A stretch of 64,000 nt of DNA, from NCBI GenBank assembly GCA_023078555.1, contig CM041196.1, positions 4,971,658 through 5,035,657 on the forward strand, written 5' to 3'. Positions 25,901 to 40,900 of the stretch are shown here, piece by piece (position 1 is the first letter of the stretch; each line of letters starts with the position of its first letter). The translations under genes were made by a program, and so were the position numbers. The notes beneath the pieces are model-generated. The model was not told where the DNA came from, did no database searches, and worked only from the letters and a program-made list of their open reading frames with translations. This DNA is from Ulva prolifera (lineage: Eukaryota > Chlorophyta > Ulvophyceae > Ulvales > Ulvaceae).

Positions 25901-28900
25901 TGCAGAATTGAACAATGGTTATATGGCGAGAACGCTAGACCTTTCCTTCCTGGTTTGCAATGGTCTACATCGCCGCTGGCATGTTGCAGCTGCGCAGTTC
26001 TTGCGCAGCTGCCGATGCGAAAGACATCCAGCCCAAGCTCGTTCATCTCCCAGGTTGATTATTGTAAATTGACTCGAGGCATAGTTCCTTGCCCGCTAGT
26101 GCACAGAGAACTTTGTTTTCACTGGCGGCCCCGGGCGCAGGTGTGGATGTGGACGCGTCATTGCCATCTGCTGATGTGTCTGCTCCTGCATTCGATGCAT
26201 CGGCGCCAGACATGTCCCTGAAGACCCCGGATGTTGATGCCACTCTGCCAACGGTGGACCTTCAGATGCCACAGGTCGATGGGTCGCTGCCGACCGCAGA
26301 CATGAACGTCCCGTCTGCGGATGTGCACATGGACATGCCATCTGCTGATGTGTCAGCGCCAGATGTGCACGTGTCTGGTCCAGAGGGCGGCCTGGATGTT
26401 GGCTCCCTGAAGGCCGGTGTTGCTGCTGGTGCTGCCGGTGTGGCTGGTGCACTGGGCGCTGCTGGCGGTTATGCTGCTGGCAAGCTCGAGGGAGACAAGC
26501 CAGAGGTGGATGTGAAGGTGGATGCTCCCTCTGCAGAGTTCGCTATGCCCTCTGCGGAAGTCGACATGCCATCCGTGGACGTGGACGCTCCGTCAGCAAG
26601 CCTGGGTGTGGACAAGCCAAAGTCGAAATTCTCGATGAAGGGTCTCTTTGGGCGCAAGAAGGGCGACGTGGGTGCCTCTGCCAGCCTGCCAGGTGTGGCC
26701 ATCCCTGATACCATCCCAGATACCATCGTTACCAAGCAAGTCGACCTTGTTCAATGCTTTCCAAAGTACTGTTCTGTTGTCCAAGAAAGCATTCCCTTCA
26801 TGGCGAGGCCTCTGGCGAGTAACTTGCAGTTCTTCACAAGCACATCTGTCCTGGCATACTGTTATCATAAAAGAAGGGCAGCGATATTAGGCCTACTTCG
26901 CTTGTTCCCAAATTTGAAACTCGCTGATGCCAGTAATGCTGATGTCGAGAGAACGCTCGTCTGTCCTGTCTGTGCTGGTCTGCAGTTGTGTCATCCTGAA
27001 TATTTTGCTGAAGCGCCCAGTTCTTACGCAGCCGTTGATGCGCAGTACTGGTGTCATCTAGCCTGATTTCCGAATCTGTGTGTGACTAATACTGTATGTG
27101 CTGGAACTTGCATGTGGCAAACGTCGTCCTCTTGCCACTCCACATCGAAGTTTTTCTCACCGGCTGAAAGTGGGCGCAGGTGTAGACGTGGACGCCTCTT
27201 TGCCGTCTGCGGACGTGTCTGCCCCAGATGCTGGCATCTCCATGCCATCGGCTGATATCTCTGCTCCCGCATTCGATGCATCAGTGCCAGAGATGTCCCT
27301 GAAGACCCCAGATGTCGACGCCTCGTTGCCAACTGTAGACCTCAAGGTCCCAGAGGTGGATGCATCCCTGCCCACAGCTGACATGGACATGCCATCTGCT
27401 GATGTGTCAGCGCCAGATGTGCACGTGTCTGCGCCAGACGGTGGCCTGAACGTCGACTCTATGAAGGCTGGCGTCGCTGCCGGCGCCGCTGGCGTGGCTG
27501 GCGCGCTGGGAGCTGCTGGTGGGTATGCTGCTGGTAAATTCAAGGGAGACAAGCCAGAGGTGGATGTGAAGGTGGATGCTCCCTCTGCAGAGTTCGCTAT
27601 GCCCTCTGCAGAGTTCGCTATGCCCTCTGCGGAAGTCGACATGCCATCCGTGGACGTGGACGCTCCGTCAGCAAGCCTGGGTGTGGACAAGCCCAAGTCG
27701 AAGTTTTCGATGAAGGGTCTCTTTGGCCGCAAGAAGGGTGATGCTGGTGTTTCTGCCACCCTGCCCTCTGCAGACATCCCCACTCCCGAGATTGGTGTGT
27801 CGGCCTCGGCTGTCGAGGCTGCGCTGCCTTCTGCTAGCTTCAAGGCCCCAGATGTCGATGCCTCCCTACCCTCTGCAGACGTCTCCATGCCATCAGCGGA
27901 CATGTCTGCTCCTGCCATCGATGCATCGGCGCCAGACATGTCCCTGAAGACCCCAGATGTTGACGCATCGCTGCCAACAGTGGACCTGCAGATGCCGCAG
28001 GTCGAAGGGGCGCTGCCAACAGCTGACGTGGACGTCCCATCCGCTGATGTGTCAGCGCCAGATGTGCACGTGTCTGCACCAGAGGGCGGCCTGGATGTTG
28101 GCTCCCTGAAGGCCGGTGTTGCTGCTGGTGCTGCTGGCATGGCTGGTGCGCTGGGGGCTGCTGGCGGTTATGCCGCAGGCAAGCTCAAGGGAGATACGCC
28201 AGAGGTGGATGTGAAGGTGGATGCTCCTTCTGCGGACGTGGAGATGCCGTCTGTGGATGTGGATGCGCCATCTGTCGATATTGATGCCCCCTCTGCAAGC
28301 CTTGGAGTTGACAAGCCCAAGAAGTCCAAGTTTTCGATGAAGGGCCTATTCGGCCGCAAGAAGGGCGAGGCTGGTGTTTCAGCCACCCTGCCCTCTGCAG
28401 ACATCCCCACCCCCGAGATTGACGTGTCTGCCTCAGCTGTCGAGGCTGCACTGCCCTCCGCAGACGTCCCCATGCCATCAGCAGACCTCAAGGCCCCTGA
28501 TGTGGACGCCTCCCTTCCCTCTGCAGACGTCTCCATGCCCTCTGTTGACGTGTCTGCCCCAGATGCCGGCTTCTCCATGCCCTCAGCTGACATCACCACG
28601 CCAGAGGTGGACGCCTCGGTGCCAGACATGTCCCTGAAGACTCCAGACGTCGACGCCTCGTTGCCAACTGTAGACCTCAAGGTCCCAGAGGTGGATGCAT
28701 CCCTGCCAACAGCAGACATGGACGTGCCCTCTGCTGATGTGCAACTGGACATGCCTTCCGCCGATGTGTCAGCGCCAGATGTGCACGTGTCTGCGCCAGA
28801 GGGTGGCATGGACGTCGGCTCCCTGAAGGCTGGCGTTGCTGCTGGCGCCGCCGGTGTGGCTGGTGCGCTGGGAGCTGCTGGTGGGTATGCGGCTGGCCAG

Positions 28901-31900
28901 TTCAAGAGCGACAAACCAGAGGTGGATGTGAAGGTCGACGCTCCCTCTGCAGACGTTGACATGCCGTCTGTGGATGTGGATGCGCCATCTGTGGATGTTG
29001 ACGCTCCGTCAGCAAGCCTCGGTGGTGACAAGCCGAAGAAGTCCAAGTTCTCAATGAAGGGTCTATTTGGGCGCATGAAGGGCGATGCCGGTGTTTCTGC
29101 CACCCTGCCCTCTGCAGACATCCCCACCCCCGAGATTGACGTGTCTGCCTCGGCAGTTGAGGCTGCACTGCCTTCTGCCAGCTTCAAGGCCCCAGATGTC
29201 GATGCATCTCTGCCCTCCGCAGACGTCTCCATGCCATCAGCAGACCTCAAGGCCCCGGATGTGGACGCCTCCCTGCCCTCTGCAGGCGTCTCGATGCCCT
29301 CAATCAGTGGCAAGACACCAGAGGTCGATGCATCCCTGCCTTCAGCTGACCTCAAGGCTCCGGACATGGACATCGCCATGCCCTCGGCTGATATCGCCGC
29401 ACCAGCGGTCGATGTCTCGATGCCCGACATGTCTCTCAAGACACCAGACGTCGATGCCTCCCTGCCAACTGTAGACCTCAAGGCCCCAGAGGTGGATGCA
29501 TCACTCCCAACGGCCGACATGACAGTTCCCTCTGCTGATGTGCACGTGGACGTGCCATCTGCTGACGTCTCGCCCCCAGATGTGCATGTGTCTGCGCCGG
29601 AGGGTGGCCTGGACGTTGGCTCCCTCGGGGCTGGTGTTGCCGCTGGCGCTGCTGGCATGGCTGGTGCGCTTGGCGTGGCTGGTGCGCTGTCTGGCGACAA
29701 GCCGGAGGTCGATGTGAAGGTGGATGCTCCCGATGTGGACATCGATGCCCCGAGCGCGAGTCTGGAAGCGGGCAAGCCCAAGAAGGGCTTCTTCAAGGGT
29801 CTCTTCGGCCGCAAGAAGGGCGACGTTGACGTTGGTGTGCTATCTTCATGCCCAATCATATCTGGTACCTCTGTTCATTTGCCTTTGATCAGCTCGTGCC
29901 ATTGTTGGTCATTTTGTCTGCAATCCCCCTAAATGCATGGCCTGCTTTGAGTGATGGTGAGTTGAAAATTATCAATGAGATCGTGTGCCAGCTTCTCACC
30001 ATCTCAACCTTGCACCGCATGTTGTGACAGTTTGAGGTCTCCAGGCTGCCGCTATGAGCGCCCTCAGATCTGCAAGTGCATATCCTCATCTGTATCATCC
30101 GTTCAGGTGGCTCCATGGATGTGTCCGGCCCGGACGTCGACGCGACCCTGCCCTCAGCAGCGGCTGACCTCTCCGCTCCTGCCATCGATGCTGGCATCTC
30201 TGCTCCCGACGTGGACGCCTCACTGCCTGCAGCAGACGTCACAGTTCCCTCTGTGGACGCCACTCTGCCTTCAGTCGGCGCGTCGGCTCCTGACGTCGAT
30301 GTCGAGGTGCCAGACATCTCCGCACCTGGCTTTGACGTCTCTGCTCCCGCTGCTAAGGTTGATATGGCAGCCCCAGATGTGGACGCCGCGTTGCCATCCG
30401 CTGATGTGGATGTTCCGGCAGTCGATGTCAACGTCTCTGCACCCGACGCTGATGCCAACACCTTCACGCCCGGCCTTGCTGCCGGCGCCGCGAGCGTCGC
30501 TGGCGCGCTCGGCGCTGCCGGCGCGCTCGCGGGCGCCTCCCTCAAGGGCGACACGCCAGAGGTCGACGTGAAGGTCGATGCGCCCTCTGCAGATGTGGAC
30601 ATGCCATCTGTGGACGTGGATGCGCCGTCTGTGGACGTGGAGGGCGTCTCCGCGTCGCTGGACAAGCCCAAGAAGTCGTTCTTCAAGAGCATGTTCGGGC
30701 GCAAGAAGAGTGACGCCTCGGCCTCTCTGTCTGGTGCGAGCCTGCCCCACTTCTCCGACTCGCAGCCTTGCTACGGTGGCTCAATGCATGTAACAGCAAA
30801 TCCACTGTTTTGCATCAACCCTTCTCGTATTATGTTCCTGAAATAAGTAACACATGCCGTGCAGTTGTCCATTGTGTAGAGTTTAGTGCTGCAGCGCGTC
30901 TGTGTGTAACCTTGAGAGGTACTCAATGGACTTTGTGAGCTGTCGCGATTGCATTGTTTGATGATGATCTCTTTGATCTGCTAGAGGCGCATGTGCTGCC
31001 CAGGTTGTCTACTCCCATCGTCATAGCTCATCTGAATCTGAGCAAGCTGTGGATGTGCGTTCGTTCGTTATCCAGAGGCTGCTGGTCGTTATTGCAGTGT
31101 TTCCTCATGCAGGCGCCGTGGCGACACCCGAGCTTGATGCCTCCCTGCCCTCTGCAGATGTGAGCATGCCCGGTGTCTCTGCAGAGGCCCCTGGCATCTC
31201 TCTGCCAACAGTGGATGACTACGCAGGCAAGGCTGATGTCTCCCTGCCGACAGCCGATGTCTCCCTGCCGACGGCGGATGTCTCTCTGCCCTCTGCAGAT
31301 GTGAGCATGCCTGGCATTTCGGGCGATGCGCCTGGCGTGTCTCTGCCAACAGTCGATGCGTATGCAGGCAAGGCTGATGTCTCCCTGCCTTCAGCAGACA
31401 TGTCCGGTCCAGACTTCAGTGGCGTCGCTCCTGCAGTGGACGCCTCCCTGCCAACCGTTGACCTGCAGGCACCGCAGCTTGATGTCGATGCAGGGCTGCC
31501 CTCTGCTGACGTCAGCATGCCTGCTGTGGATGTGGACGCCTCGATCCCATCTGCTGATGTCGAGGTGCCAGCTGTGGTCGTCTCCACACCAGAAGGCGAA
31601 GGCGGCACGCTCATTCCTGGTGTTGCTGCTGGCGCGCTCGGCGCTGCCGGCGCGCTCGCGGGTGCCTCTCTCAAGGGTGACAAGCCAGAGGTGGACGTGA
31701 AGGTTGATGCGCCCTCTGCGGATGTGGACATGCCCTCTGTGGACGTGGATGGGCCGTCTGTTGATGTGGACGGACCGTCTGGATCGCTGGGAGTGGACAA
31801 GCCGAAGAAGAGGTCCCGGTTCTCGATGAAGGGCCTCTTTGGCCGCAAGAAGAGCGATGCCTCTGCCAGCCTCCCAGGTATGCTGCCTCTGCATTGGTTT

Positions 31901-34900
31901 TGGAGTCATCATCACCGCGTCTGCCTCAGACCTTCCGCCTTGCAAGAACACCAACATATTGGCATATGGATCATTGTTTGCTTTCATCAACTCCGCCGCA
32001 GCTGTTTATTTCAAATGGTGCTTACTGGGATGTACGATGTGCCCTCCTGCTGCTCCGAAGGTTTGTGCTGGCCGCTGTGACCATGCTAGTCGAAGTGCTG
32101 GCATTCAGTCAGGAGCTGGCGTGCTCCGTCGTACCGCCACGAGGCGCCCGTGTTGCCGCATCGTTGCCACTGCACGCCACTCGCTCCTCAGTCAGCATTC
32201 TGCGATGTCGTGAACACCCACGCATGCGATCTTGGAATCCGCGCTCATGCTGACTTATATGTAGGCGTCTCAGGCTCCATGGACATGCCCAGCGCAGATG
32301 CTGATGTCTCTCTGCCCTCAGCCGATGTCACTGCCCCTGCCATCGACGTGTCTGTGCCAGAAGGGTCCATGGAGGCTCCAGAGGTCGATGCCTCACTGCC
32401 TGCTGTGGATGTCAACGTGGACACCCAGGCCATGGACCTGTCAGCTCCCAAGGTGGATGTGTCTCTCCCGGAAGTCGGCGCGGATCTCCCCACCGCAGAC
32501 ATCTCAGCACCTGCAGTCGACATGCAAGCAGACATGCCGTCAGCTCATGTCAATGTGCCGGATGTAACGGCTCAGGTTGTGGATGTGGACGGCTCGGTGC
32601 CAACCATCGAGGTCACGGTCCCTGAAGCGGCTGTGGACGCTCCTGAAGGCGGCATCTCGGTGCCTGGCATCGCTGCCGGCGCTGCAGGCATGGCTGGTGC
32701 TCTTGGCGCTGCTGGCGCACTCGCCTCGGGCAAGTTCTCCGGTGACACGCCTGCGGTCGATGTGAAGGTGGATGCTCCCTCCGTGGATGTGGATGCTCCC
32801 AGCGTTGATGTCGACATGCCCTCTGTTGACGTTGATGCACCGTCTGTGGACGTCGGCATGCCATCGGCAGATGTCACTGCGCCGTCGTTTGATGTGGACG
32901 CGCCCTCCGCAAGCCTTGAGGGCGACAAGCCGAAGAAGAAGTCCAAGTTCTCGATGAAGGGCATCTTTGGCCGCAAGAAGGGCGATGCCGGTGCCTCAGC
33001 AACCCTGCCATCTGCAGACATCCCTACACCCGAGATTGGCGTGTCTGCCTCGGCTATGGAGGCCGCACTGCCCAGCGCCAGCCTCAAGGCCCCAGATGTG
33101 GACGCCTCCCTGCCCTCAGCAGACATCTCCATGCCCGCTGCAGACATCAGCGCACCTGAGGTCGATGCCTCACTCCCATCTGCAGATGTTTCCATGCCAG
33201 CTGTTGATGCTTCACTGCCATCAGTAGATGCTGCGCTGCCCTCAGTGGCCGTGGAGGCACCTGAGGTGGACGCATCCATGCCTACAGCTGATGTGTCCCT
33301 TCCAACGGCTGACGTTACCGCCCAGGTGGTCGATGTGGACGGCTCAGTGCCAACCGTCGAGGTCACGGTCCCTGAAGCGGCTGTGGACGCTCCTGAAGGT
33401 GGCATCTCGGTGCCTGGCATCGCTGCCGGCGCTGCAGGCATGGCTGGTGCTCTTGGCGCTGCTGGCGCACTCGCCTCGGGCAAGTTCTCCGGTGACACGC
33501 CTGAGGTAGATGTGAAGGTGGATGCTCCCTCCGTGGATGTGGATGCTCCGAGCGTCGACGTGGACATGCCCTCTGTTGATGTGGATGGCCCATCTGCGGA
33601 TGTTGACATGCCTTCTGTGGATGTTGATGCGCCCTCCGCAAGCCTCGGGGTGGACAAGCCCAAGAAGTCCAAGTTCTCGATGAAGGGCCTCTTCGGCCGC
33701 AAGAAGGGCGATGCGGGTGCTTCTGCCACCCTGCCCTCTGCGGACATCCCCACCCCTGAGATTGGTGTGTCTGCCTCGGCTGTTGAGGCTGCATTGCCTT
33801 CTGCCAGCTTCAAGGCCCCGGATGTTGATGCATCCCTACCCTCTGCAGACGCCTCCTTGCCTGCTGTTGATGCATCGATGCCATCTGTGGATATCAAGGC
33901 ACCCGAGGTCGATGCCTCGATGCCTTCAGCTGATGTCTCCGCTCCAGCCTTTGACGCCAGCGCTCCTGGGGTCGAGGGCTACCTGCCATCTGTGGGCGGG
34001 GACATGCCATCTGCTGATGCTTCCCTGCCATCGATGGACTTCAAGGCCCCTGCATTTGATGCCTCCCTGCCAACAGCTGATGCCTCCATGCCCTCTGCAG
34101 ACGTCTCGATGCCTGCTGTTGATGCATCAATGCCATCTGTGGACATCAAGGCACCTGAGGTCGAGGGGTACCTGCCATCGGTAGGCGGGGACATGCCATC
34201 CGCTGATGCTTCCCTGCCGTCAATGGACTTCAAGGCACCTGCATTCGACGCCTCCCTGCCATCAGCTGGTGTCTCTGCTCCAGGCTTCACTGGGTCCATG
34301 CCAGAAGTCGATGCATCCCTGCCAGAAGTCGATGTGTCTGCGCCTCAGGTGGATGTGTCTATGCCAGACACAGACATATCTGCACCAAAGGTGGATGTGA
34401 TGATGCCATCTGGCGATGTCTCACTGCCAACGGCTGATGTGTCAATGCCAACGGTGGACGTGTCTGCCCCGGTTGTGGATGTTGACGGTGCAGTGCCAGA
34501 TGTTGGCGTGCAAGTGGATGCTCCAGAGGGTGGCGTGTCCATCCCTGGCGTCACTGCTGGCGCCACAGCTGTGGCTGGTGCTCTGGGCGCTGCAGGCCTG
34601 CTTGCCTCTGACAAACTCTCTGGCGAGACGCCTGCGGTGGATGTCAAGGTGGACACTCCCTCTGTGGATGTGGACGCGCCGTCCGTGGATGTAGACATGC
34701 CTTCTGTCGATGTCGATGCACCATCTGGATCTCTGGGCGTCGACAAGCCAAAGAAGAAGTCCAAATTCTCGATGAAGGGCCTCTTCAGCCGCAAGAAGAG
34801 CGATGCCTCTGCCAGCCTCCCAGGTGGGTACATGATCACATATTCTGGCTTTTTCGCCCAAAAATAATGTTGCCGCGGTCTGCCTGCTTTGACTGCATTT

Positions 34901-37900
34901 GAAGCTGTACTGTGAGCGTGTTGGTGTGCATCAACTGTCTATTTCCTCGGCCACCTGCTGGTGCACTTGAGCTCCAACGCCCTCTCATACCTGTTGAGTT
35001 GCTTCTTCCTATGAGACACAATGCCAGAGTGCTGCAAGGGTGCACTAGCTGGATGCAGGAGCCTCTGCTGCCCTGGAGGTGCCCAGCGTGGATGCCGGAG
35101 CTTCTCTGCCTTCTGCAGACATCACTATGCCTTCAGTCGATGCCGCGATGCCAGCCGTAGACATCAAGGCTCCTGAGGTCGATGCCTCGCTACCCTCCGC
35201 AGACGTGGCCGTGCCTGAAATCGATGCCTCCCTACCATCAGTGGATGTCTCCGCCCCGGGTTTCACCACACCTGAGTTTGGCACTTCCATGCCCTCTGTG
35301 GATGTCTCTGCTCCGGCTGTAGACTCCTCCATGCCTGAGGTTGGGGCCTCCATGCCTGAAGTCGATGTGTCTGCACCCACCATGGACACCTCACTGCCAG
35401 CTGTTGACGCCTCGCTGCCAACGGCCGACATCTCTCTGCCTACAGCTGACGTATCTGTACCAGACGCTGACGCCTCACTGCCCTCGGCTGATGTGTCCCT
35501 CCCAACAGTTGACGCCTCACTGCCAACGGCTGACGTGTCACTACCTGTTGTTGATGTGTCAGTCCCATCGGCTGATGTCGATGGCTCCATGCCGACCGTC
35601 GGTGTCACCGCCCCAGAAGTCGATGTGGACGCTCCTGAAGGTGGTATCTCCATGCCTGGCGTCGCTGCTGGAGCCACGGCCGTGGCTGGTGCTCTGGGCG
35701 CTGCTGGCCTGCTTGCCTCTGACAAGCTCTCTGGAGAGACGCCTGCGGTGGACGTCAAGGTGGATGGCCCCTCTGTCGGTGCCGATGCTCCGTCAGTGGA
35801 CGTGGACATGCCTTCTGTGGATGTGGATGGCCCATCTGTGGATGTTGACGCTCCCTCTGCAAGCCTCGGTGTTGACAAGCCGAAGAAGAAGTCCAAGTTC
35901 TCGATGAAGGGCCTCTTCAGCCGCAAGAAGAGTGACGCCTCCGCCAGCCTGCCAGGTCTGTTTCTTTGATGTAATGTGTGAGGCTGTTGATGTAGCTTTC
36001 GCGGTGTTGATGTTTGGGGTGTTTGCATCAGTAGATGTCAGGCGTGATGCTCATAGCAGCATCATTCCTGGACTGGAGACATGCACTGTGATGCTTCGCA
36101 TCGATGTTGGCATGTTGTGTGTCTGATCGTGTGTAATCAATGGCGCACTGTTGCCTGCTGATGCAAGCGCCCATTCCAGTTCTCAGTGCTGTCTCATTGA
36201 TGCGAGATGCTCGTGAAGGACAAGGAAGCCTTTGAAGCCTGCGTTTCTTACATTCGCTGAGCATTTCATGTGCTCCTGCAGGTGCCTCGGGCGGTCTGGA
36301 AGTGCCCAGCGTCGACACCAGTGCTGCTGCACCCTCTGCAGACATCACCATGCCTTCGGTCGATGCCTCGATGCCACCCGTCGATGTCCAGGCACCCGAA
36401 GTCGACACCACGTTCCCTGCGGTGGGCACTTCAGCACTCACGCCTGATGTTGTCCTGCCTCAAGCCGACATCTCTGCACCCGAGGTGGACGCCTCGATGC
36501 CTTCGGTCGATGTCTCTACACTGAAGGCTGATGCCTCGCTGGCAGGCGCGGGTGTCTCTATGCCTGAGGTGGACGCTTCTGTGCCAGGAATTGATGTGGC
36601 TGTACCCTCAGTCGACGCAGTACTGCCTGCTGCGGACATGGCTGCACCAGAGGTGGATGCCTCGCTTCCCACGGCTGATGTGTCGCTGCCAACGGCTGAC
36701 ATCTCACTCCCAGCAGGCGATGTGTCGCTGCCATCAGGCGATGCTTCTCTGCCAGCTGGTGATGTGACAGCCCAGGTGGTTGATGTGGACGGCTCGGTGC
36801 CAACCGTCGAGGTCACGGTCCCTGAAGCGGCCGTGGATGCTCCTGAAGGTGGCATCTCGGTGCCTGGCATCGCTGCCGGCGCTGCAGGCATGGCTGGTGC
36901 TCTGGGCGCTGCTGGTGCACTCGCCTCTGGCAAGTTCTCTGGCGAGGCGCCCGCAGTCGACGTGAAGGTGGATGCTCCCTCTGCAGATGTGGACATGCCC
37001 TCTGCTGATGTTGACATGCCATCCGTGGATGTCGATGCGCCATCAGTGGACATGGATGCTCCATCAGCAAGCCTCGGGGTGGACAAGCCGAAGAAGAAGT
37101 CCAAGTTCTCGATGAAGGGCTTGTTTGGCCGCAAGAAGGGTGACGCGGGTGTCTCTGCCACCCTGCCTTCTGCAGACATCCCTACCCCCGAGATTGGCGT
37201 GTCTGCCTCTGCTGTGGAGGCCGCGCTGCCCAGCGCCAGCCTCAAGGCCCCGGATGTCGATGCCTCCCTGCCCTCTGCAGATATCTCCATGCCATCGACA
37301 GACTTCAAGGCCCCAGATGTGGACGCCTCCCTGCCCTCAGCAGACATCGCCATGCCTTCGGTCGATGCCTCGATGCCATCCGTGGACGTCAAGGCACCTG
37401 AGATTGACACTTCGCTGCCCTCAGTGGATGTCCCAGCACTCAAGGCAGATGCTTCTCTGCCCACGGCTGATGTCTCTTCGCCTGAGATGGATGTTTCGCT
37501 GCCTTCGGTCGATGTCTCTGCATTCAAGGCCGATGCATCGCTGCCAGGCGCCGATGTGTCTGTGCCTGAGGTGGACGCTTCCCTGCCATCGGCTGATGTG
37601 TCCCTCCCAACAATTGACGCCTCACTGCCAACGGCTGACGTGTCACTGCCTGTGGTTGATGTGTCAGCCCCATCGGCTGATGTCGATGGCTCCATGCCGA
37701 CCGTCGGGGTCACCGCCCCAGAAGTCGGTGTGGACGCTCCTGAAGGTGGTATCTCCATGCCTGGCGTCGCTGCTGGTGCCACGGCCGTGGCTGGTGCTCT
37801 GGGCGCTGCTGGCCTGCTTGCCTCTGATAAGCTCTCTGGCGAGACGCCTGCGGTGGATGTCAAGGTGGACGCTCCCTCTGTGGATGTGGATGCTCCCAGT

Positions 37901-40900
37901 GTTGATGTTGACATGCCGTCTGTCGATGTGGATGCGCCTTCCGTGGATGTTGACGCTCCCTCTGCAAGCCTCGGTGTGGACAAGCCCAAGAAATCGAAGT
38001 TTTCGATGAAGGGCCTCTTCAGCCGCAAGAAGGGTGATGCCGGTGCCTCTGCCAGCCTCCCAGGTGTGACACATCCGTAGCCTTGACAACATTGTACTTG
38101 TATACCTTTGAAGTGGTTGGGTTTGGCTGCAATGGAGTTGCATGCGTTCATCACTCTTCACATCACTTCCTGGACAGAGAATCCTTGTGTGTTCCAATTT
38201 AGACCGATTGGAGCAGCCAATCACTCCGTGAGTGCAGCCTTGCACTAGTGCTGATCGTGTGAAATATACAGTCCTGTGCCAGAGTATCCCAGTGTGATTT
38301 GGCTATACATCAGTAGTACACACAGAATCAAGCAAACAGATCAAGTGTGGCCCACACCATCACCCGACCCTCCATTGCGATGGCTCCGAACAGTACTGTG
38401 GTGCACAGTACGTTGTGCATGTGTGTTCCCAGTTTAAAAGAATGTCTTCTTGCCCTCAGGTGCCTCAGGTGCTCTCGAGGTGCCCAGCGTGGATGTGGGT
38501 GCTTCCATGCCCTCTGCAGACATCGCCATGCCTTCGGTCGATGCCTCGATGCCACCCGTGGACGTCAAGGCACCTGAGCTTGACACTCCGCTGCCCTCAG
38601 TGGATGTCCCAGCACTCAAGGCTGATGCTTCTCTGCCCACAGCTGATATCTCTGCTCCTGAGATGGATGCCTCCCTTCCTTCGGTCGATGTCTCTGCACT
38701 GAAGGCTGATGCATCGCTGCCAGGCGCCGACATGTCTGTGCCTGAGATGGATGCTTCTGTGCCAGATTTCGATGTGTCTGCTCCTAAGGTGGATGCCTCG
38801 CTTCCCACGGCTGATGTGTCGCTGCCAATGGCTGACATCTCACTCCCAGCAGGCGATGTGTCGCTGCCATCAGGCGATGCTTCTCTGCCAGCTGGTGATG
38901 TAACGGCCCAGGTGGTTGATGTGGACGGCTCGGTGCCAACTGTCGAGGTCACGGTCCCTGAAGCGGCCGTGGATGCTCCTGAAGGTGGCATCTCGGTGCC
39001 TGGCATTGCCGCCGGCGCTGCAGGCATGGCTGGTGCTCTGGGCGCTGCTGGCGCCCTCGCCTCGGACAAGTTCTCTGGCGAGGCGCCCGCAGTCGATGTG
39101 AAGGTGGATGCTCCCTCTGTGGATGTGGACATGCCCTCTGCAGATGTTGACATGCCGTCCGTGGACGTCGATGCGCCATCTGTGGACATGCCATCGGCAG
39201 ATGTCACTGCGCCGTCGATCGACGTGGACGCTCCCTCCGCAAGCCTCGGGGTTGACAAGCCCAAGAAGTCCAAGTTCTCGATGAAGGGCCTCTTCAGCCG
39301 CAAGAAGGGCGATGCCGGTGCCTCTGCCACCCTGCCCTCTGCAGACATCCCCACACCCGAGATTGATGTGTCTGCCTCAGCTGTGGAGGCCGCGCTGCCC
39401 AGCGCCAGCTTCAAGGCCCCGGATGTCGATGCCTCCCTTCCCTCCGCAGACGCCTCCATGCCATCAGCAGAATTCAAGGCCCCGGATGTCGATGCCTCCC
39501 TGCCCTCGGCAGATGTGTCTTTGCCAGCTGTTGAAGCGTCGATGCCACCTGTGGACACCAGCGCACCTGAGGTTGATGCGTCTCTGCCCTCTGCGGATGT
39601 ATCCCTCCCCACTGCAGACATCTCCATGCCCTCGTTTGATGGCAAGGCACCAGAGGTCGATACCTCTCTGCCCAGCTTCAAGGCCCCAGATGTCGACGCC
39701 TCGATGCCAAGCGTCGATGTCGCTGCTCCAGCTATTGACGTTTCCTTGCCCACTGTTGACCTCAAGGCACCGGTTGTGGATGCATCCATGCCTTCAGCTG
39801 ATGTCGAGGCCCCAGCAGTTGACACGGAGTTGCCTTCTGCTGACGTCCAGATGCCAGCATTGAGTGCATCTGCCCCGGAGTTCAAGCCGCAAGGTGATGC
39901 CAGCTTCAGCACAGGAGCCCTTGGCGCTGGTCTGGGTGCAGCAGGCGCTGCTGGTCTTGCTGGTGTGGCGGGCGCTTTCTCTGCTGACAAGCCTGAGGAG
40001 CCTTCCTCTGGGCTCAATGTGGATGCGCCGGGTTTGAATGTGGACATGCCGGACGTGGATGCCTCGGCGTCGGCGTCATTGACCGGCGAACAACCCAAGA
40101 AGAAGTCATTCTTCAAGAGCATGTTCAGCCGAAAGAAGGGCGGTACGTGCTGCTTCAGCTTCAGTGCTCCCACACAAACAGCCTCACACATCTGATCACT
40201 CCCTCAGCCCTGTTGATTTACCATGGTGCATTCCGAATCAGTCGTACTGTCTTTCACAGACTTGCAGCTGCCTTGCCTCAAGGCCACACAGTGCATTTTG
40301 GCTTGCATTTCGTAACCAACGGCTGTTCTGCCCTGCACAGTTCAGAGGCTGTCCTGCTATGTTGCACTGTTACCTACACTATGTATGCCTAGCTGAGATG
40401 GTGTGGCTACGCTGCAGGTGCCTCAGGCGCTATCCCGTCCCCCGATGTCTCAGCTCAGGGCTTCTCCGCAAGCGCCGCTGGCCCCGATGTCGACGCGTCG
40501 GCCCCCGGGTTCTCCATCGACGCCTCCGCCCCCGACGCCAGCATCACCACCCCCGACGTGGACATGGCAGCCCCGGACGCGGCCGTGGCGCTGCCAGACC
40601 TCCAGGCTGGGGACATCTCGATGCCCCCGGGAGAAGCCACCATCGCCGCCGGCGCCACCCTCCCGACCGTCGACGCGCCCGATGCGGACGTTGACATCTC
40701 TGCCCCGGAGGTCACGCTTCCGGCTGTCGATGCGTCCCCGCCAGAGGCTGGTGTTGACGCCTCGCTGCCCAGTGCAGACGTCGCTCCGCCAGTGGTCGAT
40801 GTGTCCGTGCCGACCGCCGATGCTGCGGTGCCGGCTGTCGGTGTGCCCGCTGCGGAGTTCGGCGCAGATGTGCCGTCCGTGGATGTGGATGTGGGCGGGC

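Noticed and set aside
28168-29859. Very long minus-strand open frame (563 codons) inside the repeat gene; similar ones at 36460-38154 and 38434-40191
   Set aside because: They mirror the coding strand: the biased GAT/GAC/GCC/TCT codons of the repeats leave the antisense frame free of stops. There are no splice signals or domains of their own, and they run into intron sequence.
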